55,699 nt of DNA from Reclinomonas americana ATCC 50394 (lineage: Eukaryota > Jakobida > Jakobea > Jakobida). The notes under the pieces are model-generated. The model had not been told where the DNA came from. It was given only the letters and a program-made list of their open reading frames with translations, and did not search any database. Shown one piece after another: positions 1 to 11,600 of this stretch. Location: positions 91,198 through 146,896 of the forward strand of contig PS015069.1 in assembly GCA_048213135.1 (NCBI GenBank), in the 5' to 3' direction. Each line of letters opens with the position of its first letter. Position 1 is the stretch's first letter. Made by a program: the position numbers and the translations under genes.

Positions 1-116
1 CTCACTCTCTGCACTCTCCCTCCTCCCTCCTCCCTCCTCCCTCCTCCCTCCTCCCTCCTCCCTCCTCCCTCCTCTCCCTCCCTCCTCTCTCTCTCTCTCC
101 CCCTCTCTCCCCTCAG
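1..116 (+). repeat. CCT/CTCCCTC microsatellite at intron 3' end
   Basis: Nearly pure pyrimidine made of repeated CCTCCCTC units ending in CCCTCAG at 110-116. It serves as the polypyrimidine tract and 3' splice site of the MKS1 intron that enters the window from the left. Confidence 0.75.
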
Positions 117-2020
117 GTGAATCGACGAGCATCGGTGGCTGAGGCGCGCCGACTGGAGCGTCGATTGCAGCGAGGGCCGCCACGCACCACGATTTCCGTG
201 CCGACGACTCCAATCAAGAGGAGGAGTTTGGCGGCAGCTGGTGCAGACGGGGAGGAAGAAGAAGAAGAGGAGGGTGGCGAGCCGGCGTCTGTGAATGGTT
301 AGCAGGAATCGTCGAATCCTGCCCATCGCTCAGTGCCTCACTCGAAGCCGGCAGATGCTTCGCATGGACAGTCGCCGCAGCAGCTGTTGCCACACGATGA
401 GCATGCTGATGATGATGGAGAAGATGAAGGTGGTGTGGTGCGCGGTGAGCGTGCGGCATCTGCGGCGGCTGGTAATGACGGTGACGACGATGAGGAGCGA
501 GACGATGATCCCGAGCGACATGCGGGCAGTGAGAGTGGGTCGACCGATGGTCGCTTCGAGTATCCCACCACCACGCTGGTGTTCTCGTGGCAGGAAAAGT
601 GTTTTTCACCAGTGTTGCGTGTGCCTCTGCTTTGCTCGCACTTATCTCGCAGCAAGTGGTCTCACCCGTGAACATACAGTCAGGTGCTCAAGTACAAGAC
701 CATGGTCGGCGCGCACTCGACGCTGGATCGACGATTCATAGAGTCGGTGCAACAGTGCGTGGCAGAGTCACCCGACCCTCATTCCACAACGCACTCCCCC
801 ATTCACTCGTATGCACGCCGCGCAGTGCGTCGATCGAGGACTACGCAGAAAACCTGGTGATCTACACCACGGTGGAGGACGAGGGCTTTATCGACGACGA
901 CGAGATTCACATGCGGGTCTGCTCTCCTGACACACGCCGAACAACAACGTGGGATTGCGCTTCTCATCTCTCACACACACGCCACAGGTGCACACTGGTC
1001 TCGGCGACACGCCCCGCCCACTCGCCAAGGCACAATTTGAGCGCCGTCGGCGGCAGCGACTGGCAAACGCCGGTGGCGATCAGCACCAAGAGGCCGCGTT
1101 GCGTTTTTTTCTCCCCTCCCGCACCTCTTTGTGGCGGTGACTGATCTGAGTGCCTACAGCGGAGGGCGCGCTGATGGTGACGGCGAGGGCGGTGGTGGTG
1201 TGATTGATGTTGACGACGAGAGCAACTCGTCGTACATGTATGTGCGTGTGGCGGTCGGCACACTGCGGTTGCGTATTGCACGAAAAACACACACTCTCTC
1301 TCGGTCATTTCCGTCGTCTCATCGCGACCGTGGCACAGTGACACCAACTCGACGCACCCGTGGTGGGACGGCTCAGAGCACACGCTGTGCTTGCTGCAGA
1401 GTTCGGGTGACGGATCGCTGGTCTCACGAGTTGCGCGCTCCGCGAGTGCCATCTCCGTGCCATTTCACTCACCCTCCCTGGCAGCCTGGTCTGTCCAACT
1501 TTGAGCTCCTCATGGTGGACCAGGACGCTGTCGGTGCCGGCGTGCGCAGCAGCGCGGCACCACCACCACCACGTTCAATGAGTGCCGTGTCGGGTGCTGA
1601 TGCGCCGACCGTGCCGGGAGTGCGCTCGTACCACTTTGTGACACCCAACGGCGATGAGTACGAGTACACGGTGGAGCTGGTGGCCACGGACGGGCATCAC
1701 GGACGCCTGCAGACGATGCGATTGCATGCGTTTCGCGAGCTGCAGGAACGGTGTGTTTGTGACATGCGCGCACACGCTGAAGTCCTTCTCGCTGCTGACG
1801 CACGCACACGCACACAGCATGTTCAACAAGAGTCGCAATCTCGCGCCCGACGGCTTCACACCACCACCCGCCCTCGGCCAAGTGCGTGTGCATTTCTCAG
1901 GGGAGCTCGTGTGTGCCCGTGATTTCGACGCGGGCGAGAGTCTGTTGCGTGCGCAGCCGTGTGTGTCTTGCTTGTGATGTTGCCTGTCCCTGTCTCTCGC
2001 TCGCCTGGTGCGCGCGCTGA

Positions 2021-2101
<81 letters not shown>

Positions 2102-4068
2102 TGTTGCCTGTGTCCCTATGTCTCGCTCGCCTGGTGCGCGCGCTGATATCTGTGTGTGTCACAGATTCGTGCGCATGCACCTGGAGGTTCCCGCACACTG
2201 GCACGCGGCGAAACGCTCTTCACCGCCCACGTGCACCACACAGTGCGTGCGATGCAACGACAGCGACGTTTTCCACTTTTGCTTCCCGTTCGAGTACGGC
2301 TTTGTTGTGCCCATCAGTGCGTCTCCTCACTCCCTCCCCCCACTCCATCCCTCCGTGAGTTACCAACTCTATATGTAGGCTCCACGGACACACCGCACTT
2401 GGTGTTTGAGTGCTTCTCGGTGGATTCGTGGGATCGACAGCGTGCGGTCGGGTACGCGCAGGCCGAGCTCCCCGCCACCCCCGGTCGGTACGTGCTGGAG
2501 GTGGCCACGTGGCGGCCGGTGGGGTCGGTGCGCGACCGCGTGCGCGATTTTTTCCTCGGCTCCACCCTCCGCCTCAGCGACCCTGCATACGCTTATCGGC
2601 AGGAAAAGTATGCAGACGTGAGTATTGAGATGGTGGTGATGGTGGTGGTGGCGTGTCATCATGCTTGATTTCTCACGACACATCGCGGGGGCGGGGCAGT
2701 ACAATCCGGACGATCGGTTTGGCTTCGTCACGGAGCAGTCGGGTGAGTTGCAGCTGCGCCTGTCCACAGTGGTGCATCGGCAGCCGGAGAGGAGGCCGAC
2801 GGTGCAGGGTGGGTTGCTGGCGATGATTGCTGAGAGGGCGAGGTGAGGGGATGATGGGGGAAGGGGAAAGGGGAAAGGGGAAGAGAGTTAGCATTGTCTT
2901 ATGTTAGTTCTGTGTGTCGCGTCTTTGCTGTTGTCGGTGATTTGTCGTTTCTTCCTTGTTCGTCGCCTCCGTCGCCGTGCACCTGGTTTTGCGTTGCATT
3001 CGACGACTCGTGATCTTTCGACTCGTCTGTGTACCTCTGTGCAGCTGAGTCTTGCTGGTGATATTCTGAACATTTTCATCGCCTCTGTGCACTTTGCTGC
3101 ACTCGATGATTCCTTGTCGTCTGCTTCTCGTCTGTTGCTCCCTCGCCGTGCATCCGGACGCACTGGGGTCTTGTTGGTGGTTTCTTGTCACATTGTTATC
3201 TGCAGACATGTTGTTGTGCTCTTCGTCATTACGTTGCTTTCTGGTCACTTCTTCATTGCGCCGACTGCATCACCTCTGTATCCTGCGACTGAAAGATATT
3301 GGTCTGTATCTTGTCTGTCGCTTCATCGCTGTGCTGCTGGTGGCGATTTTCTGTTGGACTAGATCGCTTCTTGTGTCTGTCGCACGACCACTGCATCCGG
3401 TGGCACTGAAATGTGTTTGGTTACTGTTACTAGTGTCTTTCTCGCCGATTGCTTCATCGTCGTGCATGCCACTTCGTGCTCTGGTTTTGTTGATGATCTT
3501 CTGATCCCTCCTTTTTGTATCTGCTGCACCACTACTGTGCATCCTGTGACACCGGAGACCCGTTGGTTTCTGTTTGTTGTCCCGTTCTTTTCTTCGAAAC
3601 TGGTGACTTGCAGTTGCGCCTTCTGTGTCGCCGATGTGCGTGGAGTTTGTTCTCTCGTCTCTTTCTTGTCGCTATCGCTTCATCGCCGTGTATCCGATTT
3701 CGCATTCGCTGACGACGCAACAGCCCTCTTGTCGCTTTTGTGCACATGCTGCATCGCCACTGTGGTCTTTGATCGTTCTTCTTTTGTGCCTGCTGCATCG
3801 TCTCGTTTTTCTTGAGTTGTCTTCTGTTGATTCTGTGCCCACCCCCTCTCACCACCTTTCGCTCGTCGCTGCGCAGACTGGCCGGCTCGACACTGTTCGC
3901 GCCGCGCGACTCCACCACGCAGCTGACGGGCGACGCCGGTGGAGGTGCTGCGGCCATCAGTGCGCTCACTCGGTTTGTTGCTCGGCCTCCTAGCTTGCAC
4001 AGCGCGGCATTAACTCACCGCGACGTCAACGCAGGCGCATCCGCACGTCCATTCGCGAGGAGGAGTGA
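117..4068 (+). CDS. MKS1: Meckel syndrome type 1 (MKS1) B9-domain protein, 5' truncated
   Basis: MKS1 is a B9-domain component of the ciliary transition-zone (MKS/B9) complex that gates entry to cilia. The window holds the 3' part of a multi-exon gene. Visible are the FSWQEK motif (about 580-598), a segment YHFVTPNGDEYEYTVE (1630-1677), and the B9 domain from about 1880: GELVCARDF, then LFVRMHLEVP in the exon starting at 2165, then LVFECFSVDSWDRQR and TWRPVGSVRDRVRDFFLG (2379-2617), then RFGFVTEQSGELQLRLS (exon from 2700). The clearest introns are 2317-2378 and 2618-2699. The C-terminus is best closed by a phase-2 donor at 2843, a long intron to 3876, exon 3877-3972, a 62-nt intron, and exon 4035-4068 ending IRTSIREEE and TGA. 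Without those introns the frame stops at 2846. B9 family assignment is strong; the N-terminal exons and last two exons are inferred. Confidence 0.85.
2024..2100 (+). repeat. (TG)n microsatellite inside MKS1 intron
   Basis: An uninterrupted run of about 38 TG dinucleotides in the intron before the B9 exon at 2165. It is flanked by two near-identical copies of a segment of about 55 bp (about 1970-2024 and 2099-2150) containing TCTCGCTCGCCTGGTGCGCG. Confidence 0.9.
2843..3876 (+). repeat. Long repeat-filled intron of MKS1
   Basis: About 1.03 kb without a convincing coding frame. It is rich in T and C and built of degenerate recurring words such as CTTCATCGCYGTGC, GTGCATCCGG and CTTGTCGCT, as in a decayed tandem array. 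It is bounded by AG|GTGAGG and GCGCAG. The short translated frames here all follow the repeat composition. Confidence 0.6.
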
Positions 4069-4143
4069 CGCTCGTCGCTGCGTCCGCTCCGTCCGTTTCT
4101 GTCACGTGTCCATTTCCACATTTCCTCTCTTTTGCCATCGATC

Positions 4144-4503
4144 ATGAGCGGAGACGGCGCCTCCTCGGCCAGCAGTAGCAGCAGTCGCTCCATTGGCTTC
4201 ACCCGATTCTACCACGAGCACTTTCTGGCCGAGCACAGCCACCCCGTCAACGTCGCACTGCATGTGTTCGGAACGGTGCTGAGTGGCGCGGTGCTGCTGA
4301 TGGCGCTACTGTATGGTCCACTCTGGATGGCCCTCTTGTACCCGCTCCTGCACGTGGGGCCGGGCCTGCTGGGGCACTACCTGTTTGAGCCCAATGCACT
4401 TGTCGGCAGTGTGCGTGTGACGCGCAAAGATTTCCCGCTGCGCTGGTTCCTCGCCGGCAATCATGTGATGTTGTGGCGTCTGGTGACGAAAGGGCGGCGC
4501 TAA
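4144..4503 (+). CDS. DUF962 / Mpo1-like membrane protein
   Basis: Single-exon gene of 119 codons. Ser-rich N-terminus, then FYHEHFLAEHSHPVNVALH, a hydrophobic hairpin, a Pro/Gly turn, and GHYLFEPN. This matches the DUF962 (yeast YGL010w/Mpo1-like) pattern of a conserved HxxHP-type motif followed by paired membrane segments and GHxxFExN. In yeast the family member is an ER dioxygenase in fatty-acid alpha-oxidation; that specific activity is only an inference here. The ATG at 4144 is chosen because it opens the natural MSGDG sequence; an in-frame ATG at 4132 would add four residues. It lies 75 bp after the inferred MKS1 stop and is followed by a GA-rich 3' flank. Confidence 0.8.
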   Translation: MSGDGASSASSSSSRSIGFTRFYHEHFLAEHSHPVNVALHVFGTVLSGAVLLMALLYGPLWMALLYPLLHVGPGLLGHYLFEPNALVGSVRVTRKDFPLRWFLAGNHVMLWRLVTKGRR

Positions 4504-4606
4504 TGGAGAGAGAGGGAGAGAGAGAGTGTGTGTGATTGAATGATGAATGATGTTCACTGGCGATTCCTTGTCTCACACGCACTCGCCATTGCGCATACTG
4601 GTGTTC

Positions 4607-5026
4607 TCACTGAGAAGACGAAGAGGAGGAGCCCTCGCCGGGCATAATGGCACGCGCAGCGGCGCGTGCTGTGACTGCGGTGGTGACACCCACTGCAGCC
4701 TTCACCAACACGGGAGCTCCCAAGACGCCCCACGACTGCAGAAAGGGAACGGCAACGCCAACTACCGGGCCCACAATGGCCTTCGTGGCGGCAGCTGACA
4801 TTATCTTCGAAGCAACGGAACCGGCGGCAACGCCAGCGGTGGTGAAGCCGGCGGCTCCAATCGCCACAGGGAGCACAACGCCGCCAGCCAAAACGCCGAT
4901 TGTCGTGTATGGATACTCCTTGACAGTGCGGAATGCATAACCACCGGCGGCCGACAGTCCATTGCCGACATAACCACCGGCGGCCGACAGTCCATTGCCG
5001 ATTGTCTCCATGTTTATCGCTCGCAA
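4607..5026 (-). CDS. ISG12/IFI27-like glycine/alanine-rich membrane protein
   Basis: Single-exon gene of 139 codons (or 134 from an internal ATG at 5011). The core GAAGFTTAGVAAGSVASKIM followed by AAATKAIVG and a second hydrophobic stretch with LQSWGVLGAP is the hallmark of the interferon-alpha-inducible IFI6/IFI27 (ISG12) family, whose animal members are small mitochondrial or ER/nuclear-envelope membrane proteins linked to apoptosis and antiviral responses. The family is found patchily in protists, where its role is unknown. Residues 8-30 contain a perfect tandem duplication of NGLSAAGGY, encoded by a 36-bp direct repeat at about 4940-5005. The C-terminus is a Ser-rich tail. It is divergently paired with the related gene starting at 5304, about 280 bp away. 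Confidence 0.8.
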   Translation of the reverse strand: MRAINMETIGNGLSAAGGYVGNGLSAAGGYAFRTVKEYPYTTIGVLAGGVVLPVAIGAAGFTTAGVAAGSVASKIMSAAATKAIVGPVVGVAVPFLQSWGVLGAPVLVKAAVGVTTAVTARAAARAIMPGEGSSSSSSQ

Positions 5027-5303
5027 CGTGTGTGATAATGTGAGGGGGGACGATGAATGTGGTCACGGAGAAATGCCTATTTCTCGTCGTGTTTCATGTC
5101 GTGTTTCTCGTCATGTTGCATCTCTCGTCGCGCGCCACAAATAGACTGCCGCGTCTGGCCATTGCACGCGTGCGGTGGAGTGGAGGGTGCAGGAACACGT
5201 GGTGCACGCAGTTTCCGCCATGAAACAAAACCTGTCATGTCCGACAGCGATAAATAGTCGGGGCTCCACGCTGAGTTTCCGTGTTTTTCTTCAACCTTCA
5301 TTC

Positions 5304-7027
5304 ATGAGCAGAGTGTGTGTGGTGTGTCTTGTGTGTGTCGCGCTTGTCGTGTTCCTCTCTCTTGCAAGCGCAGGCGTGTGTGAACGAGAGGAACTGTCGA
5401 GCAGCAATGGTGTGACAGAGCCCACTCTCTTCTCACACACACATACACTCTCCTGTGTGCGTGTTCTCACTTGTCGACTCGTGCGCGCAGAGGAGACTTT
5501 CAACGCGGAGAGCTATTGGCACATCGTCAAGACCAAGTGCACCACTGTCAGATTCCATCCGTGGTGGTTGATATCGATCAAGAGCAAGAGCAGCGACTCA
5601 AAAGCCGGCGAGCCAACCACCACCACGAACAGCAGCACCTCCGACTCAGCAGCAACGGTGAGGGCCACGCTGCTTTCGTACCTTTCCGTCACTGCGATGG
5701 TTGCCATATTCTTCTCATTGGCATTGTTGAGCATGCAGATGATGACGACTCTCTCAGCGAAGATGAGCAAGTGGGCATCGGACGCTGCCCAGTCGTGGCC
5801 ATGGATGCGTACGAGCGAAGCGCAAAACGAGTCGGCAACTGCAGGCAATGCCACCACCAAAACCAGCAACGGTTTGAGCTGTTTACGTGCCTCCTCTTCA
5901 TCAATCTGCTCACTCGTCTTGCAGAGGGCGCTGAGACATCCTCCGCATCCTTGCTAGACTGGCCCGGCGCCGTCTGGGATGCAGGCATGAGAATGATGAA
6001 CGGTGATTCGAAAACCGAGAGAGCGACAACCACTCATGAAACCAGCGATGGTTTGCAATTGGGGTCCAGTCTCCATATGCATCGTCATTGCGTGTTGTCG
6101 GTCTCACTCGCCTTTGCTGTGCAGTGAAGACTTCCGAGTCTGTTGAGGAGAGAGTTGTGGACGCTTCCGATAGCCAGGCAGCGCACGTGGTGGTGCCAGT
6201 TGAGAGCGACGACAAAACCGGCGTTGATGGTTTGGCCATCGTATCGGCCGTCTGCATTTCCCGCTCTCACTCGCCATGCAGAGAGTACTGCTACCTCGTT
6301 CTTGACTGACGGGTTGGCTGCCTTCTGGGACACAGCCAAGAGTCGCGCCGCAGAATATGTGAACTTCCGTGCGATTACGACCGCCACGGCCGATACCGAT
6401 CGCAGCGAGAATGGTTTGCCTGTCCCCAGCAGCTCCATGTGTGCACCATCATTCCTCACTCGCCACTGGTGCATGCAGGAGGCTCAGGGATCTGCGCCAT
6501 GCGAGACCTGTTCACTGAACTTTCTGTGAGCCAAACATCGCCTGCGCGGCCAAACGCTGTCGGAGCGACAGTCGTCGACTCGACCAATGGTTTGCGCCTT
6601 GTTCACTTCCGTGTTTCGTTGCACAGCATGATCGCCTTGCACACAACTCACTGCGTTGCATGTACGCGCAGGGACCTTTGTGTACGTGCGCAGTCGTCTC
6701 ACCGACGCCGGCAAGTACGCATGGGACTTGGCCATGCAAGACCCATGCTTAACTGCCGGCGTCGTAGTGAGCTTTGCTGGTGTTCCCCTACTAATCCATG
6801 TCACTGGGTTCGGAACCGTGGGCATCGCTGCTGACAGCATCGCGTCAGCGATGATGTCGCTGGCCGCAACCACACCTTATGCGTTGCAAAGCACGATCCT
6901 CCAATATGCGGTATCAAAACTGCAGTCTGTTGGTTCCGTGGGCATCTCGCTGGGAGGGAAGTTTGTCATTCTCTCGGCAGTGACTGCTGCGTGCCGCAAA
7001 CTGACGTCGACGTCGTCGACTGCGTGA
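5304..7027 (+). CDS. Spliced ISG12-like protein with signal peptide and repeated symmetric exons
   Basis: I reconstruct eight exons: 5304-5375, 5493-5657, 5739-5871, 5925-6050, 6125-6229, 6282-6413, 6479-6589, 6672-7027. Exon 1 encodes a signal-peptide-like start (MSRVCVVCLVCVALVVFLSL, then ASAG). Middle exons encode Ser/Thr/Asp/Glu-rich linkers, several with an amphipathic W-containing segment (KWASDAAQSWPWM; LLDWPGAVWDAGM; GLAAFWDTAKSRA). The last exon carries the ISG12-like domain: two hydrophobic segments around GTVGIAADSIASAMMSLAA. Every junction from exon 3 on is phase 1 and every intron there begins G|GTTTG, so exons 4-7 are symmetric and could be added or skipped in frame. AATAAA lies 74 bp after the stop. 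Exon 1 and its acceptor are the least certain part. Confidence 0.72.
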
Positions 7028-7100
7028 ATCATGATCTAGCGGCGCCTTCATGAACCTATGAATTGGTGCGGTGACACTGTGTACTTTGGATGCTTCGCCA

Positions 7101-7106
7101 AATAAA
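7101..7106 (+). promoter_or_regulatory. Canonical polyadenylation signal AATAAA
   Basis: AATAAA, 74 bp downstream of the TGA of the spliced ISG12-like gene. Few other genes in this window have a canonical hexamer. Confidence 0.6.
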
Positions 7107-8078
7107 GCCATTTTAGAGAGAAGGAGCAGACAGCAACGCACGTTGCCACCACCACACCTTCATTCCCGCTCAGTTGCTGCTCGAGATCTGCTGCCGACTG
7201 TCCGCGGCCGAATCCACCGGCATTCGCGCTCTAGATCTGCGCATGCGTGCATCAGTCCTCCGCCGGAACACAAACGACGTGCACGTGTCGCGGAACCTTG
7301 GGTGACGCGCTCCTGCCCGCAAATAGTCGCGACCGGTGCGTCCACCGAGTATCCCATACGGCCATGCACTGCAGACGATCCACCGACAAGCCGAAACAAT
7401 CGATTCGATCTCGCCCACTGCCCGTGCCGGATCCCCGCGACTGGGTGTGCCGGATCCGAGCGCTGGCGCGCTGTACACGTCAAGTAAGATCACACTTTTT
7501 GACCTGTCGATTCTCGTTAATATTTTGGATATGGTTGGACTTGGTCATCAAGACGCATGTGTGATATCGATATCGATATCGATCAATATCACTCACGAAA
7601 TTTGAACGCTCAGCGTGCATGCGTGCCTACGCAGATATAATTGCGCACACACAGACTGCTGCCGTCATGCCGTAACGATTTGTGTCTGTGTTGATGACAC
7701 GGACGCAGAGTTTGGTTGCGGGGGATGTTTCGTGTTTGATGACGACTTTTGTTCGGAAGCGCAAAAACACGCATCAGAACGAGACCGCTGTGGTTCTGAG
7801 CGTGGGCATTGGACGAAGTGTAATCCTCCTGGCGATGTACAACGCAGCGACGGTCATCGTTGATGAGAGTAATCACTTTTTTGATGCACTTGATGCAACC
7901 GACGCTGGCGTCCGGTTTTTATAGGCCGGAATTGCTCTTCTTTCATCACACACTTTCTTTTAGCCGTCTGTGAGCGCAGACAACCACCACCCTCTTTCTC
8001 CCTCACCTCCCCTCCCACTCCCTCCACACTACACCACACACACCACACTCCACCACACCAGCGCTGCGCACCGATATC
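7107..8078. other. Intergenic region without a recognisable gene
   Basis: About 970 bp between the ISG12-like gene and the peroxidase. Open frames occur on both strands (for example 7160-7483 minus, 7682-7924 plus) but none resembles a known family or has supporting splice sites. It contains a short (GATATC)n tract at about 7563-7585. The last 100 bp before 8079 are C-rich (CCACACCACAC) and probably the peroxidase 5' UTR. Confidence 0.5.
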
Positions 8079-8563
8079 ATGATGCATACGCATCGCATTG
8101 CAACTGCGGTCGCGCTTGTCGCCCTCCTCCTCGCCCTCGCCTTCACCACCGCGGCCTCCGCACATGAGTTTCGTCTTCCCTTTCCTCCACCTTCTCCCTT
8201 CTCCTCCTCCCTGCTGACACCGCCTTCACAGAGTGGAGATCGAAGCCACCTGCTCGCCCGCCTGCGGTACGAACATGGTCTGCGCCTCGACCAACGTCTG
8301 CGTCTGCAAATCCGGCTACACCAGCGTCAACAACGTCTGCACGCCCGTGTGCACTCCGGGCTGCGGCGTCGGCACCTGCACCGCCCCGCAGTCATGCACG
8401 TGTCCCGCCAATTGGACGCCGTACGTGATTGCCGGAACGTGTCAGCCCAACTGCTACGGTGTCGGTGGACCTTACTTTGCCACCTGGGGCGCCGTCTCAC
8501 TCGGCACCACTACGGCCTCGGTCAATGTGCAGCCAAGGTGCGGAGATTCTCTGTCGTTGTCTT

Positions 8564-8601
<38 letters not shown>

Positions 8602-11600
8602 NNNNNNNNNNNNNNNNNNNNGCCATCTCGGCGCGCATCAGCATTGCTGGCACGTCGCTGGGTGGTGCCTTTGGTGCCGCGGCGCCGACCATCTACTCGG
8701 CCTCCAACCTCACCCTCACCATCGGCAGCATCACGCCGCAAGACCCCAGATCGGCCACCGCCGTGCTGCCGCTGAGTCGGGCGCTCGTGATCACCGTGGT
8801 CTCGTCGGCGGTGGCGCCCGCCAACACTGGCCTGGCGATTCTGCAGTCGTCGGCCGACGACGCTCCTTTTGTGCCGTCGACCACGTCGCCCAGCGTGTGC
8901 ACGCTGTCGACGACGAGCACGGTGTCGCGGTGCACGGTCACCGGCCTGTCGGGTTTCGGCAAGACCTACAACTTCCAGGCGCAGGTGGTGACGGCCAACA
9001 CGGTGGGCCCGCTGAGCCCGACGGTGGCTGGCGAAACGGCCCTGGTGTGCGCGCAGAACTCGTCGTGTTCCGGCGCCTCCACCGCCAAGTACCGCACCAT
9101 TGACGGCTCGTGCAACGCGATTAGCTCGTTTGGCGGCTTCAAGGGCGCCGCCTGCTCCGACTACTACCACGTGTTCCACTTTGAGTTGCGTGCGACTGCG
9201 CGGAAGAGAGAGAGAGAGGGAGAGAGAGTAATGCGGAAGCTGACTATTTTTTATGTTTGTGCAGCTACTCGTGCGATGCCAACTCGGGCTTCCTGAGCGG
9301 CATGTCGGGCCAGGCTGCGCCGAACAAGTGCGCCCTGTGCAACTGGTTCGACTCGCCGGCCAACACACCGGCCGCCATTCGTAACATCAAGCCGCCGCTC
9401 CCGCAGTGCGGTCCCGCCGATGTGCCGCCACCGCGCCCGCCGGCTCGCTTCATCTCCAACGCCGCCTGCAGCCAGCCGCCGGGTGTCGAAGTCAAGAATC
9501 GTTGCGTGCTCTCTTGTGCAGTGTACATGTGCATTCGTAAGTTGACTGACGTTTCTCTGCTTGCAGGTTTTGGTCTCACCAACAGTTGCGCCCCCGTCGA
9601 CGCCTGCTGCCGTACACACCCTCCTTGCCAATCCTCACCCTTCTCTTCTCAATGCGCAGTGTTCTGGGCATTTGGCCAGTTTGTCGCGCAGTTGAGTGCC
9701 CCACCACCCTCTCCCCCGTTCCCTGCATTCACCCTCTCTGGTTTCTCATCACACCCACCCACCCACAGCGACATGGATCTGGCTCGTCGTGAGACACGCA
9801 CCATCAACAAGGGCACGAGCCCGCTGCCGGCGCGCGCTCCGATCGCCGTCGACCCGAACGACCCGATGAATGCGCCGCTCATGTGCAACGGTGCCATCTC
9901 GGACATGCCGTTTACTCGCAGCTTCAACATGATGCAGTTGTCGGCCGACGACGAGACCATCCCAGTGCAGACCAACGTGGTCACGCACTTTGCCGATGGT
10001 GAGCACCGTTTTTTGCTCGTTCTGCGTTGTGTCTTCAGGTTTCTCAACCCTTGTACATACCACAGCCTCGACGGTCTACGGAAGCGACTCATACCGCTCT
10101 GCTGGACTCCGCACCTTCTCCGGTGGTCGCATGAAGACTTCTACTTCGGCGAACAACGTCGACGGCCCGCTGCTGCCGGTGAACACGCAGGGACTTCCGA
10201 ACCAGCCCGACGACAGCGCCAACTTCTTTGTGGCCGGTGACGTCCGCTTGTCGGACAACTTGCCGATCATGGCGCTGCACACGCTGTTCGTCCGCGAACA
10301 CAACCGCATCGCCGACTGCGTCAACCCGGCCGTGTTGCCGATCCCAGCGAGCTGCGGTGCTCTCGGTACCTTCCGCACCAACCTGCCGGCGGCCCCCACC
10401 GATGAGCAGATCTTCCAGTACGCCCGCCACCTCCTCATTGGCTCGTACCAGAAGATCGTGTTTGTCGATTTCCTGAGCAAGAGTTGCGCGCCCCATCTTT
10501 CTCTTCCTCTTTTTCTCTGCACTCACTGTCTGTTCGTTTTCGCGCAGTCTTCTACTACAACGCACCGGCTGTGAACGGCAAGGTGCCGACATTTGTCGAC
10601 GACTACACTGGCCCCGACACCATGGAGCCGAACCCGCGCATCCGCAACGAGTGGGGCCACAGGTACTGTTGTGCACGCGACGCATGTGTTGGGCTTTGAC
10701 CGATCCTCGGTCGCTAATCTCCTGACACACGCACAGCGCCTTCCGTCTGCACTCACTGGTGTCGGAGACCGTGCCCTTCAAGGCGGCGCCGTCGGCTACC
10801 GATCCCGACCCAGCAATTGTCAACATGTCGCTTACCGACGCGTTCTTCCAGACGGCGGCGACTTCGTCGCTGGCGTCGCAGGGCATTGGGTCGTTGCTGC
10901 GTGGCTTGGTGAGTGTTTTCTAAGCATGCGTTCGTGCGTGTCAAGTGTCTAACATTTTGAGTTGCTTGCTGCAGTCCAAGACCTACGCCCAGGAGCGCGA
11001 CACCAAGGTGGTCCACCCGCTGCGCAACATGAACGTGTGCCAGTACGGCATTCTGTTCGATTTGGCGGCCTTCAACATTCAGCGCGGTCGCGACCATGCT
11101 CTCGCCAGCTGGTGGGAGGCACAGCAGCAGTCGGGTCTCACCAACAACAACAAGATCTACTCGTACACCGACATTACGAGCGAGCGCCCGCGCTCGTGCT
11201 CCAAGGACTCCGATTGCGGCGCCGGCAACACTTGCTTCGCCGCCACCAAGACGTGCTCGTGCACTTTCGACCGCGACTGCCTCCCCGGCAACCCGGGCCA
11301 GTGCAACACGCAGACCAAGACCTGCGGCACTCCGTTTGCCGACAACCTGCGTGCGGCCTACGGTCAGACGCAGTACACTGCGGCTCAGGGTGAGTGACTG
11401 ACTGTGTGAGCGCTGATGGTCGATTTCCGTATTCTCATTGTGCGCAACACACAGATCCCGATGGCCCCGGTGTCTACGACAATATCAAGTTGGTCGATCT
11501 GTGGATGGGCATCATGTCGGAGGCTCCGTACGCCAACAGGCCGACTCCGTTTGGCTCGACGCACTACTGGATTCTGCAGACGCAGTTCCGCGAGTCGCGC

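Noticed and set aside
1959-2378. Long frames of Cys-Val or His-Thr dipeptides across the TG tract
   Set aside because: They are translations of a (TG)n microsatellite inside an intron.
2843-4147. MKS1 reading through to 4147 in the frame of exon 3877
   Set aside because: That tail would overlap the start of the DUF962 gene; a phase-2 intron 3973-4034 gives a shorter helical end with a stop at 4066.
9650-9790. Apparent loss of the distal haem His (FGQFVAQ in the unspliced read)
   Set aside because: The codon is split by an intron: CA at the end of one exon plus C of the next gives His, in both copies.
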